Below, in pieces: positions 1 through 10,934 of a DNA stretch of 64,000 bases (the stretch's first letter is position 1; each line of letters opens with the position of its first letter). Source of the DNA: Liolophura sinensis. Lineage: Eukaryota > Mollusca > Polyplacophora > Chitonida > Chitonidae. The notes beneath the pieces were generated by a model. The model was not told the DNA's origin, did not search any database, and worked only from the letters and a program-made list of their open reading frames with translations. Both the position numbers and the translations under genes were made by a program. The DNA lies in contig NC_088302.1 of NCBI RefSeq assembly GCF_032854445.1, positions 57,328,237 through 57,392,236 of the forward strand, given 5' to 3'.

Positions 1-98
1 TGCGGACTTATGTACATCTATCATTCGCGGGAAAGTCACTAGTCACTAGTGGAACAGTGCGTACTTATGTGTCACTGTCATTAGTGGAACAATGCGTG
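1..98. repeat. 35-bp minisatellite, left part
   Basis: This is the left part of a minisatellite whose unit is about 35 bp (key words ACTTATGTATATCTGTCACT and AGTGGAACAGTG). The array begins outside the window and is interrupted by a SINE. Short open frames in it are repeat artefacts. Confidence 0.85.
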
Positions 99-361
99 TT
101 TATTTATTTATTTATTTGATTGGTGTTTTACGCCGTACTCAAGAATATTTCACTTATACGACGACGGCCAGCATTGTGGTGGAAGGAAACCGGACAGAGC
201 TCGGGGGGAAAACCGCAACCATCCGCAGATTGCCAGAAGACCTTCCCACGTACTACCGGAGAGCATGAGCTGGACTTGAACTCACAGCGACCGCACTGGT
301 GAGTAGCTCCTGTGTCATTACGCTGCGCTAGAGCGTTAATCAACTGAGCCACGGAGGCCCC
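99..361 (-). mobile_element. tRNA-derived SINE, near full length
   Basis: On the minus strand the element starts with a tRNA-like head: an A-box-like TGGCTCAGTTG segment near 340-352 and a B-box-like GAGTTCAAGTCC segment near 275. A conserved central part follows, and the element ends in a tail with GTAAAACACCAATCAAATAAATAAA-type sequence at 99-130. The same element recurs at about ten other places in this window. It resembles the SINE superfamily widespread in molluscs and brachiopods. It lies inside the 35-bp minisatellite, so the array is older than the insertion. Confidence 0.85.
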
Positions 362-1345
362 TGTCAGTGCGTGCTTATGTATCTCTATCACTAGTCAAAT
401 AGTTCGTGTTTATGTATCTTTGTCACTAGCAGTGCAGTGTGTGCTTATACGTATTTATCGCTAGTTGAACAGTGTGTACTTATATAACTCTGCGATTTGC
501 GGAACAGTGCGTGCTGATGTATATCTGTCACTACTGGCATAGTGTGTACATGTACTTATGTATATCAGTCACTAGTGGAACAGTGTGTACTTATGTAACT
601 CTGTAATTTGCGGAACAACGCGTGCTTATGTATCTCTGTTACTAGTGGAAGAGTTCGTGCTTAAGTATCTCTGTTACTAGTAGTACAGTATGTGCTTATA
701 TATATTTATAACTAGTGTAAAAATGCGTGCTTATGTATATCTGTCACTACTGGAACAGTGTGTGTTTATGTATATCTGTAACTAATGGAACAGTGTGTAC
801 TTATGTATATCTGTTACTAATGGAACAGTTTGTACTTATGTATGTTTGTCACTAGACGAATAGTGTGTACTTGTGTATATCTGCCATTAGTGGAACAGTG
901 CGTGCTTATGTATATCTGTCACCACTGGAACAGTGTGTACTTATGTATATCTGTAACTAATGGAACAGTGTGTACTTATGTATATCTGTCATTAACGGCA
1001 TATCTGTCACTAGCCGGACAGTGTGTACTCATGTATATCTGTCACTACTGGCACAGTGTGTACATGTACTTATGTATATCTGTCACTAGTGGAACAGTAT
1101 GTACGCATGTATATCTGTCACTAGTGGAACAGTGTGTACTTATGTATATCTGTCACTAGTGGAACAGTGTGTACTTATGTATATCTGTCACTAGTGGAAC
1201 AGTGTGTACTTATGTATATATGTCACAAGTAGAACAGTGTGTACTTATGTATATCTGTCACTAGTGGAACAGCATGTACTTATATATATCTGTCACTACT
1301 GGATCAGTGTGTACTTACGTATAGCTATCACTAGCGGAACAGTGA
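362..1345. repeat. 35-bp minisatellite, right part
   Basis: This continues the 35-bp array of 1-98 for about 28 units. The first units are diverged and those at about 900-1300 are nearly identical, which suggests recent amplification at the right side. Confidence 0.9.
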
Positions 1346-2555
1346 GTTAAGCATATGCTCACATCAGTTTTGATTAAGAGTAAACCGCTGGAAACTGATC
1401 CCGGAAATAGTGAAGGTAGGAGAATCTCGGGGAGTAACCTTTGTCCAAGGCTGGGTTTAAACCATCAAACCGTGCGCACATCCTGGCGATTAAAGAACCA
1501 GCTCCTTAACCACTCCTTCAGGCCCTGCCCTTGTGCCAGAGTACCAAATGTAATTAACACATGTACTTTCTATTAATTGATTTGTTCCTCCCCATAGAAG
1601 AATAAATAATATCAACATTATTCAGGAATTAACTCGAGAATCGGCAGAGTTGTTTGTTAGTTTGATTTCCCCCTGCAAGTAAAGGGTATCAGAATTGAGA
1701 TGAACTGTAAGGAGCATGTATCCTGTGTCAGAGTTACAAACAAATGGTTCACTGATTTCATGCATGATTCGATCATTAACTGATTGATGGATGATCAACT
1801 AGTGCTGACGATTTTTACTCAGTTTTATGGGTCCGGGAGTAGGCCTACTCTCCCCTGGCACATGTTCAGGCCCAGCTGAAAAAGACGTCCCAAAGCCAGA
1901 GCAAGACTCGAACACATGACCTCACGCATTGGATAAGGCCATACAAGTGGCGGAGACCCACAGCTTTATACACCCGAGACCTGCAGTGAATAGGCGTACA
2001 TTACAAAGATATGGACTTAAAGCTTACAATGGACATGTGTATATCAGGGGCCGAGGAACTGGGAAGAAAGAGTGGGTGGGATGGGGTGGGGGATGGCGGG
2101 GTGGAGGGTTTATTCGTTCATTTTATCCAGCTGAGCTGATATCAAGTAGAGTAAGGACCACTATTAATACCAGCCAGCAGAAGCTATGAAATGAACAGAA
2201 ACCCCCACGCTTCGCTTAGGCCTACTCCAAATCAGGGGAGATAACCATTGCAAAAGTTAACAGCTGCGCTTGTGTACTTTCACTTTCGCATCCTCACTGT
2301 GAGAGAAAACGTGATCGGCCTCGTCCAGCGCTGCCAAATCAGGTGAGGTTTTTACTTCGGAATACAAAGGTCTATAACACTGATACATTCATCGTCACAT
2401 GATAACGCATATGATAAAGCAAGATACGTTTTGTAGCCCTATATCGAGGTGCATTGTTTAACAGGTCGAGCAACTTTATCCCAAATAAAACAACAACAAC
2501 AAATTTGTGGGCCTTACATGATTCTTGTCCAGGATCACAGTATGAGGCGGTCTCC
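1346..2555. other. Unique spacer with two tRNA-like fragments
   Basis: No gene is recognised here. On the minus strand, 1436-1540 has an A-box-like GAGTGGTTAAGG stretch and a B-box-like GGTTTAAACCC. On the minus strand at 1855-1960 there is a B-box match, GTTCGAGTC. Both look like decayed tRNA-derived SINEs or tRNA pseudogenes rather than working tRNA genes, since no clean cloverleaf could be formed by eye. Confidence 0.35.
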
Positions 2556-2723
2556 TTTCAGGCTTTAGTGTAGGGGGTACTCTCACAGCCCTGTCTTGTT
2601 TTGGGGGTTGTATACATGTACTCTGACAGCCCTGTCTTGTTCTGTGGGGCTGTGATTGCGCATACATGTACCCTAACAGCTCTGTCATGTTCTGTAGGAC
2701 TGAGATTACGTATACATATACCC
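2556..2723. repeat. 50-bp minisatellite, left part
   Basis: About three units of a 50-bp repeat (key words CACAGCCCTGTCTTGTTCTG and GATTACGTATACAT). The same array resumes at 6668, so the intervening 3.9 kb is an insertion. The last six bases, ATACCC, are repeated directly after the insertion. Confidence 0.85.
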
Positions 2724-2736
2724 CAGACCTCTCAAC
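2724..2736 (+). repeat. hAT left terminal inverted repeat
   Basis: CAGACCTCTCAAC, an exact reverse complement of 6655-6667. The two ends diverge immediately after these 13 bases. Confidence 0.88.
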
Positions 2737-3493
2737 CTAAAATGTTCCCAAGGAGTGAGATTGGGTTACTATCCCAGCCATTTAGGCGAGGGGCCTAGGC
2801 CCCTGGAAGCTCTGGGGTTCTAGATTGCCGGAGATGCATTCTAGCTCATTTCCGGAGAATAAAACTGCAAATCATTAGACAATGTTAACTTACGGTTTTT
2901 ACAATATCTTCCATTTTTACATAAGAATAACCATCATATTTATCAGCAAATATGGACTGCTTTTGATATTATTCTCTCCTTAAGACAATAAACTGGAAGT
3001 CCAAGAGTGAACTTACTGTAGGCCCTATTACAATGTGGAAACTTTCCGTATTCTACTTCGTTTTGGATCTCGTTTTAGGCGCTTTGATGCAAATCTATAC
3101 AGATTTTGTGGGGAAAATCAATACTAATAACCAACACCATTTGTCATATTGGAAACTGTATTTCCCTGAAATTATTCAAATTGTGGAAACAATCCAAACA
3201 CACAACAAACCGAAGATAATGTACAATGCATGACATGATCTAAATACCGTGGAGTGGCTTCATAAAATATTTATGAAAATATAATCAGATTAGTCACTTT
3301 GTAATTAGCCAGTAGTCTGCAACAATTTACACTAGCTAGACGGCATTGTGACTGTTTATAACCTTATAAGGTGACGTGGCACACAGATTTATAATCAGGT
3401 GGCGACGCCCGATGAATCATCGATCGGAGGTAGGTCTAGTGGTAAAACAATTACACTGCCAGTGGTTACAAGAATGTGACTCGTGAGTGCTCC

Positions 3494-3499
3494 TTTATT
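3494..3499 (-). terminator. Likely poly(A) signal of hAT gene
   Basis: The minus strand reads AATAAA starting 12 nt after the transposase stop codon (stop at 3513-3511). This matches the canonical cleavage/polyadenylation signal. Confidence 0.55.
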
Positions 3500-3510
3500 A
3501 TTTGAAAAGA

Positions 3511-5314
3511 TTATTTTTTCTTGTGTAACAAGTTGTATTCACGAGTGGCCTTCTTGGCGCTGGTTAAGACTTCACTTGGTGGTTCAAATTGGTGACAGTT
3601 CGCTAGTTTGATGGTCATCAAAGAGGACAGCATGCCCTCTACTCCCAGCGATCCTCGAAAAGCAGTTTTGTTTTTTCTCACCATTGAAAATACCCTCTCC
3701 TCGCCAGCATTGGAATGTGGTAGGATAAGTATCAATTTAGCCACTTTACTCAACCTTCCAAACCTAGAGCTGCCGTCTACTAATTTAAGAGAGGAAAGAT
3801 GACCCCAAATGACATCCATCCGGAAATAAGACGAAGTCTCGTCCAGTTCCTGGTCATTATCATCTTCAGTAGGTTTGACGCGGGCGCTGTCCCAGATTTG
3901 TCCTGGAATGTGACTTTTTTCCAGCATTTGATATTCCACAAACTCTTCTTGGAGCTTCTCGATCTCATTCGTTGTTGAGGGGAGATGGTGTGGAATTTTT
4001 TTAACGAAGAATTCAATATCATCAAATCCACTCTCATCTTTCCTGAAGAAATCAACGAACTGGGCGTGCAGAAGCAGGTCGTCATTTAGTGGAAGTTTTG
4101 CAAGACATTCTTTTGTAGCTTTCATGTAGAATTGACGCACTGCCAAATAGAACTCAGTAACTTCCCTTGGTGATACGTCACCATCATTCAACAACTTCTG
4201 AACTTTCTGTTTTGTCACAAAACCAATCAAGAGCTGATCATCCTTCAGTTGATTCATTGTCTCAGAATAGTTGACACTCATCAGATCAATCCCGGCAGCT
4301 TTCATATGATGAATGGTGATGAACTTCCCCATCAACTTCATCAGAAATCTGCGGAGCTGGTGGTAGATTGCGTAAATACAAGGGTCTTCTCTTTGAAGGA
4401 ACCTATTCACGGCTGTGAACGTTGGCAGGACAACGTTGTAGAACAGTAAATAGATTTCTGTCATTGGATCATTGAACAGATCTTTCAATCGTTTGAAACG
4501 AGGTATACTCTCACTGTTTGAGAGGAAGTAGCTCTTCAGGGCGGGGTACATTTGAAGAATTCTCTTCACAGCTATTTCCAGACTTAGCCAACGTGTATTA
4601 ACATGTTTTATCACTTGACGATACTTGACATCACAGAAGTCTGCAAACTCAACAAACATTGACTTTCTTTTTGTACTTTTGTCAAAATAATAAAAGACAT
4701 CAATGCACATATCCTCAGCGTCAAAACCAGAAAAGTCAGAAAATGAACTAGATGCCCTACAAGCCACATTGTGCACAAGATGACATGGGCACCCCATGAA
4801 ATAACAATCAGCGTTTTGTTGTTTTACCCTTGTAAATATAGAGTTCCTAACCCCAAGATTAACACTGTTGTTGTCGACACCAAAGCTAACACAGTTGATC
4901 CACGGGATTCCATTTGAGTTTAGAACCTGGTCGATTTTATTGAATATCGCTTGAGCGGTCGCTGAATCCTTTAGTGGCACACATGTCCAAAAATCGGCTT
5001 TCCACTCTGCCGCAGCTCACATCAAAAATCCGCACTGTTACGGGATTCATTTTGTCTAAACCTACATCATTGGAGCCATCCGTAAGTAGCGAATAAGGGT
5101 TGTTCTTCATGACACCAACAAGTTCCCTCAGAAAATAAGGTGCGATGGAACCGTTTATCATACACGTTGATTTTGTTGCTGCCGATGCATACTTCTTCGC
5201 AATTTGAGAATCGGGGAACATATCTGAGAAAAGCGGACTTAAATGATTTGAGAATACCAAGGGAATGTTTTGATTGGCCAACAGCGTTGCCATCTTAACT
5301 TCTGCACGAATCAC
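3511..5314 (-). pseudogene. hAT transposase exon 2, frameshifted
   Basis: The exon begins after a TTTTTATATTACAG acceptor (ends 5315) and reads VIRAEVKMATLL, a conserved start of the core in this transposase-like family. It continues through MFPDSQIAKKYASAATKST, then, after the break, GCPCHLVHNVAC and FDKSTKRK, to a C-terminal hATC dimerisation region (NAGEERVFSMVRKNK, then LSSLMTIKLA). The frame breaks near 4980-4988 within ATGTGTGCC. The exon is 1804 nt, two short of a multiple of three, so loss of one TG dinucleotide from a TG run is the simplest explanation. Otherwise it is open (about 600 codons). The host copy probably cannot make full-length transposase. Alternatively this is a sequencing slip, since everything else is intact. 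Confidence 0.82.
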
Positions 5315-5398
5315 CTGTAATATAAAAATACATTGATATTTGAATAAGCACAGCACTTATATGAAAACAATAATAGCATGTCCATGGTTTTAATGATT

Positions 5399-5643
5399 GT
5401 TTGATTGATTGGAGTTCTCCAATCGTGCTCCAGATTATTTCACTCATATGATAGCGTTAATGTGGCAGGATACCGGGCGGTGCCCGGCAGGAACCCGCAA
5501 CCTCCTGCAGGTTGCTGGCAAACCTTAATTCGCACGTAAAGCTGGAGACAAAGTCAACGGGAACTGAATATGAACTCACAACCTCATTGGTGTGCGCCTT
5601 CAGCGATCATTGTGCGTTGCACGGTAACCGCTCGGGCACGGAA
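5399..5643 (-). mobile_element. Old SINE copy in hAT intron
   Basis: A diverged copy of the window's tRNA-derived SINE: TTGATTGATTGGAGTT tail at 5399, a GGGCGGTGCCCGG-like middle, and a head ending near 5643. It lies inside the intron between the two transposase exons. It is more decayed than the copies at 99 or 25978. Confidence 0.65.
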
Positions 5644-5996
5644 TGGTCTTAATGAAAAGCGTTGTTTTGTTTTCGAGGGTAGTAGGTGAGTGTGAGAATC
5701 ATTACATAATGGTTTTAATAAGGGAGATACATCGCAAAAACAAACAAATAATAGATAAACCTACTAATGTCCTTCTCAACACTCGGCAGTCAACGTAATT
5801 TATCGGTAGGCCCCTAACTGTACGTTCATACTGATATCTAACGATAATAATATACAGCACCGGTACTTCAAGGGTATATAATACCTTCGATGCAAATGCT
5901 CAAGTTTATATATAACATGATAATGGCCTATCGATAACAGAGGTATTGAAAAACAACGAAAAAATAAAGCTTCAAAAGATTAGAATTAAAAATCAC

Positions 5997-6329
5997 CTTG
6001 GTATTCAGGTCAGATGACTGGCCAGCAAACATACTGGAAATTGTAGGTTGTTTGCTCTTCGTCTTCACAAATTGCTGATGGGTATCACTGCTGATGTGAC
6101 GTTTTACACCAGTTTCCCCTTGATGGGAACAGGACAAATTTCGAGTACAAATATTGCAGTAAAACTTAGAACTGTCACCTTCCACAGCGCTGATGAATGG
6201 ATATTTCTTGATCCATTCTCTATTGAATTTGCTTTTGTAAGTGGCGGTTCCTGTATATTTGGTCCGTTTTACGGGTAGAATGTCGTCCAAGGTGGAATCG
6301 GAATCTGAACTGTGCCGCGTGTCTGACAT
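5997..6329 (-). CDS. hAT transposase exon 1 (zinc-finger N-terminus)
   Basis: This exon encodes 111 residues starting at the ATG 6329. An acidic/serine N-terminus (residues 1-20) is followed by a BED/TTF-like zinc finger: cysteines in YCNIC at about 58-61 and histidines in RHISSDTHQQF at about 78-84. Such fingers bind the element's ends. The exon stops in phase 0 at CAAG before a GTGATT donor (5996-5991). The reading frame runs on to 5928 only as intron read-through. The next coding exon begins at the acceptor before 5314. Confidence 0.8.
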
Positions 6330-6574
6330 TTTGACAGATCACGTGGTGCCAGATATTGCGTGTATCTGAAATGTCGTCGCAATCTCTATCCAGAGTTATC
6401 GTTCCTTTTCAATCAGTAGGTGAAGCAGGAACGACAACTCTAGGGAGGTTAAAAATAAACATGCGAAATTCCCTCGGATGACTGAAGACACGACCCCTAC
6501 TTTGGTCAGTTGAATATCATAAGCAAACCAACAATTACCAGTGTTTTTTTTTATTTTTTACCCTAAACCTTCAG

Positions 6575-6654
6575 AATGCGTGAGATTTTAAAGTAGCTGC
6601 GTGAGAGCGTGAGATTGAAGCCGAATGCGTGAGTCTCACGCCGAATGCGTGAGA
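6575..6654. promoter_or_regulatory. hAT subterminal repeats
   Basis: Five GCGTGAG words and one inverted CTCACGC copy lie in 80 bp just inside the right terminus, several preceded by GAA. In hAT elements such subterminal repeats bind the transposase. That role is inferred here from position and repetition only. Confidence 0.55.
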
Positions 6655-6667
6655 GTTGAGAGGTCTG
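6655..6667 (-). repeat. hAT right terminal inverted repeat
   Basis: GTTGAGAGGTCTG, the partner of 2724-2736. It is followed by the 6-bp target-site copy ATACCC. Confidence 0.88.
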
Positions 6668-8615
6668 ATACCCTCACAGGCCTGTCTTGTTCTGTGGGGC
6701 TGTGATTATGAATACATCTACTCTCACGGCCGTGTCTTGTTGTGTAGGGCTGTGATTACGTCTACATGTACCCTTACAGCCCTGTCTTGTTCCGTGGGGT
6801 TGTCATTCCGTCTACATGTACCCTTACAGCCCTGTCTTGTTCCGTGGGGTTGTGATTACGTATACATGTACTGTTATAGCCCTGTCTTGTTCTCTAGGAC
6901 TGTGATAACATATACATCTACCCTCACAGCCCTGTCTTACTCTATAGGACAGTGATTATGTATACAAGTACTGTCACAGCCTTGTTTTGTTCTGTGGGAC
7001 TGAGATTACGCATATATGTACTGTTACAACCCTGTCTTGTTCTGTGAGACTGAGATTACGTATACATGTACTCTTACAGCCCTGTCTTGCTCTATAGGAC
7101 TGTGATTACGTATACATCTACACTCACAGCCCTGTCTTGTTTTTTAGGGCCTTGATTACGTATACATATACCCTCACAGCCCTGTCATGTTATGTAGGAC
7201 TGTGATTACGAGTACATCTACACTCACAGCCTTGTCTTGTTGTGTGGGACTGTGATTATGAGTACATCTACAGTCACAGCCCTGTCGTGTTGTGTAGGAC
7301 TGTGATTACGTATACATCTACACTCAGAGCCCTGTCGTGTCGTGTAGGACTGTAATTACCTATAAATCTGCACTCACAGCCCTGTCATGTTGTGTAGGAC
7401 TGTGATTACGTATACATCTACACTCACAGCCTTGTCTTGTTGTGTAGGACTGTGATTACGAGTACATCTGCACTCACAGCCCTGTCGTGTTGTGTAGGAC
7501 TGTGATTACGAGTACATCTACACTCACAGCCTTCTTTTGTTGTGTAGGACTGTGATTACAAGTACATCTACACTCACAGCCCTGTCGTGTCGTGTAGGAC
7601 ATCTACACTCACAGCCCTGTCGTGTTGTGTAGGACTGTGATTACAAGTACATCTACACTCACAGCCTTGTTTTGTTGTGAAGGACTGTGATTACGAGTAC
7701 ATCTACACTCACAGCCCTGTCGTGTCGTGTAGGACTGTGATTACGAGTACATCTACACTCACAGCCTTGTTTTGTTGTGTAGGACTGTGATTACGAGTAC
7801 ATCTACACTCACAGCCCTGTCGTGTCGTGTAGGACATCTACACTCGCAGCCTTGTCTTGTTGTGTAGGACTGTGATTACGTACACATCTACTCCCACAGC
7901 CCTGTCTTGTTGTGTAGGACTGTAATTACCTATAAATCTGCACTCACAGCCCTGTCGTGTTGTGTAGGACTGTGATTACGAGTACATCTACACTCACAGC
8001 CCTGTTTTGTTGTGTAGGACTGTGATTACGAGTACATCTACTCCCACAGCCTTGTCTTGTTGTGTAGGACTGTAATTACGTATACATCTACTCCCACAGC
8101 CTTGTCTTGTTGTGTAGGACTGTGATTACGTACACATCTACTCCCACAGCCCTGTCTTGTTGTGTAGGACTGTAATTACCTATAAATCTGCACTCACAGC
8201 CCTGTCGTGTTGTGTAGGACTGTGATTACGAGTACATCTACACTCACAGCCCTGTTTTGTTGTGTAGGACTGTAATTACGTATACATCTACACTCACAGC
8301 CCTGCCTTGTTGTGTAGGACTGTGATTACGTACACATCTACTCCCACAGCCCTGTCTTGTTGTGTAGGACTGTAATTACCTATAAATCTGCACTCACAGC
8401 CCTGTTGTTATGTGTAGGACTGTGATTACGTATACATCTACACTCAGAGCCTTGTCTTGTAGTGTAGGACTGTGATTACCTATAAATCTGCACTCACAGC
8501 CCTGCCTTGTTCTGTAGGACTGTGATTACGTATACATTTACACTTACAGCCCTGTTTTGTTGTGTAGGACTGTGATTACGTATACATTTACACTTACAGC
8601 CCTCTCTTGTTTTAT
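6668..8615. repeat. 50-bp minisatellite, right part
   Basis: About 39 units of the same 50-bp repeat as 2556-2723. Units in 7200-8500 are nearly identical and include shortened units around 7600 and 7840 that lack about 20 bp. Blocks such as 7871-8010 recur around 8111-8250, showing duplication of several units at once. Confidence 0.92.
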
Positions 8616-10109
8616 GAGCTTACCACCTTGAACACCTATACATATACTCTCCGTGGCGTCCTTAATATAATATTACTATTTTCCCCGATGGACCCAGACT
8701 AGAGAGTGACACTTTTTTTAGGCGTACAGCGCTGTGGTATTTTGAGATGGGAGTACAAAGGTATTCACCCTAAGCTTTTGGAACAAGACAGTGCTGTGAT
8801 AGTATATGCAATCACATCCCTATGGAGATGAGCCTAACGAGTCATGGCAATAGGAATTGTGCGGCTAGGCTTAAACCCAGAAGATAGGTGAAAACAGATG
8901 CACCAGCTTGGGGGTGGAATACCACCATGAACTGAAGTGTAGGAAGCTGGGTTGGTGAGTCGGGAATGATGGTCCTTTAGAAAGGGGGGTACGGAGGTGG
9001 GTTGAAGAGTGAAAGGAGCAAGTGTTCCGACAATGTCAAACTTGAAAATATGGCTCAGCCATATTTTAGAAATTACACTACACAAAATATTCTGTTCTGT
9101 TATATGTTTTTTATTTGATGGATGCTTTATGCCATACCCAAGAATATTTCACTTATACGACTTCTGTTAACATTATGTTTGGAGGGAAACCCACGACCAT
9201 GCATCCGCAAGTTGACTTACTGTTGTGGAATTTATCAAGATCAATTACATGTGTACATTCGTTGAAATTGTTCAGATAAATCAAGGATCCAGGGCATAAA
9301 GATTAAATGATCAGATATTTTAGTGTCTGTAAAAGCAATGATGACGTTCGGTTTATTATAAAATTTTGTAAAATTTTTAATATCGTTTCATGTAATCCAG
9401 CATTTAACCGGAGTAAAAATCACGGAGATCCTAACGCCGCCAGATGATCTACACCTTTAATACATCAAAACTGATGCACCAACAAAACTCCATCAAAATG
9501 CTGTATTCCCCCAATATTCATCAAAGTGATAGAAGGTTGTATGGAGCCATATCTGCATGTTTTCTAGCACACAAAAATCCAGCTAGCGTGTCATAATGTT
9601 GGATATGAATTCACCTATACGCACATTCACTTTTGTATAGTATGACCTGTTTGTATAGGGCATATATGTACCAGTAGGAATACAAGAAAATCAGTCAGTA
9701 ATAAACCTTTTTGAGTGAGTTTTTGTCAGTGAACGCTGAATCTCGCATGAGTTTCCAACTGGCAACACATTTTTTTAAGAGTCAGTTGATTCTATGGACG
9801 CAGCTTACATAGATATGTAATAAACGTTGTTCAGTCTAAGGGCTCCCTCGTCACGTTTGAGTATACGCTTTGCAATTCACACAGTGGATATCTCTGCTGT
9901 ATTTCCATATACAGCATGTTAATTCTGGCGGTTGGAAATCTTTATATTTGTCCCTCCTAAAACGAACGGCTAGATGGTGTCCCTGGACGCTCGCCTGTCT
10001 CATATTAACCCCTCCCCTTCCACCCCACCCACCTCCATATTTCATTTGCTCGGTTAGAATCCTAGGTTATGCAAAATACAATATAATTAAAGACACACTC
10101 TTTTAAGGG
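8616..10109. other. Unique spacer upstream of IFI44-like gene
   Basis: No gene is seen. The stretch holds a truncated SINE at 9109-9216 and AT-rich unique DNA. Open frames here (for example the minus-strand one at 8834-9085) show no recognisable domain. The promoter and a 5' noncoding exon of the IFI44-like gene probably lie in or near this interval, because the first coding exon is preceded by a 3' splice site. Confidence 0.5.
9109..9216 (-). mobile_element. Truncated SINE (tail half)
   Basis: Tail sequence TTATTTGATGGATGCTTTAT, then CAAGAATATTTCACTTATACG, followed by the conserved GGGAAACCCACGACCAT part. The tRNA-like head is absent. Confidence 0.65.
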
Positions 10110-10345
10110 GTACAGGATGTTAGACACACTTTAAACAGTATGTGTAGGACGTTAGACACACTTTAAACGGTATGTGTAGGACGTTCAACATACTTTTAAC
10201 AGTATGTAGAGGACGTTCAGCACACTTTTAACGGTATGTAGAAGACGTTCAGCACACTTTTAACGGTATGTAGAAGACGTTCAGCACACTTTTAACGATA
10301 TGTAGAAGACGTTCAGCACACTTTTAACGGTGTGTACAAGAACCT
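10110..10345. repeat. 32-bp minisatellite, 5' flank
   Basis: About seven units of roughly 32 bp (key words GACGTTCAGCACACTTTTAAC and GGTATGTAG). It lies directly before the 3' splice site of the first coding exon of the IFI44-like gene. Each unit contains a GGTATGT, a moderate donor-like word. Confidence 0.85.
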
Positions 10346-10390
10346 AAACATTCAGTATCAAGTCACATTGTTACTTGTTACCTGTTTCAG

Positions 10391-10934
10391 TAAAACAACA
10401 GCCACGAGAACAACTTAAGCACCATGAACGGAAAACTAACAGCTGAACAGAGAACTCAGCTGAAACAGTGGATTGGAGAAGAAAGTAAAGGTTTCCGCTT
10501 ATTGTACAGGATATCCAGGGATGGCTGTGCTGCAGATGTCTTCCACCAGAAATGTAATAACCAAGGGCCGACGGTCACTGTGGCCTATAACACCTCCGGC
10601 TATATCTATGGTGGTTACACCAGTCAGTCGTGGACGTCTAGTGGAACATACGTCCAAGATGGCAAGGCTTTCTTGTTTTCTCTGACCAACCCACAGAAAT
10701 ACCCTGTGAACATCACCGCCAAATCTGTATACTGCAACACGTCTTACGGACCTACATTTGGAGGAGGACATGACCTACTCTTTTTCACTGGCACCATCCA
10801 GAATGTCAGAAATGTCTTCACGCTAAACACACAATCAAGTTTCGGCAATTCTTATACATCACACGGACATAGCATCAACAACCTTACAGGTGGTGTGTAC
10901 AAGGTCTCTGAGCTGGAGGTTTACGCTCTGACAG
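10391..10934 (+). CDS. IFI44L: IFI44-like coding exon 1: TLDc domain
   Basis: The exon starts after a TTACCTGTTTCAG acceptor at 10390, so 10391-10423 is 5' UTR and at least one noncoding exon lies upstream. The ATG at 10424 has an A at -3 (CACCATGA context). It encodes nearly the whole TLDc module (FRLLYRISRDG, DVFHQKCNNQGPTVTV, then ELEVYAL at its end). It ends in phase 1 at ACAG before GTAAGG. The frame continues to 11086 only as intron read-through. Confidence 0.9.

Larger units (their letters stand above)
2724..6667 (-). mobile_element. hAT-type DNA transposon, 3944 bp
   Basis: The ends are perfect 13-bp inverted repeats: CAGACCTCTCAAC at 2724-2736 and its reverse complement at 6655-6667. 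They are flanked by a direct repeat ATACCC (2718-2723 and 6668-6673). Deleting the element plus one ATACCC restores the 50-bp minisatellite register, which confirms the boundaries. hAT elements usually make 8-bp target duplications, so 6 bp is short but some groups are described with 5-6 bp. The right end carries repeated GCGTGAG words (6575-6655), as expected for subterminal transposase-binding sites. Inside is a two-exon minus-strand transposase gene with one frameshift, and an old SINE sits in its intron. I infer a fairly young, now non-autonomous copy. Confidence 0.88.

Noticed and set aside
1436-1540. Functional tRNA gene
   Set aside because: It has box-like motifs only. No clean acceptor stem or anticodon loop could be built by eye, so it is better read as a decayed SINE or tRNA pseudogene.
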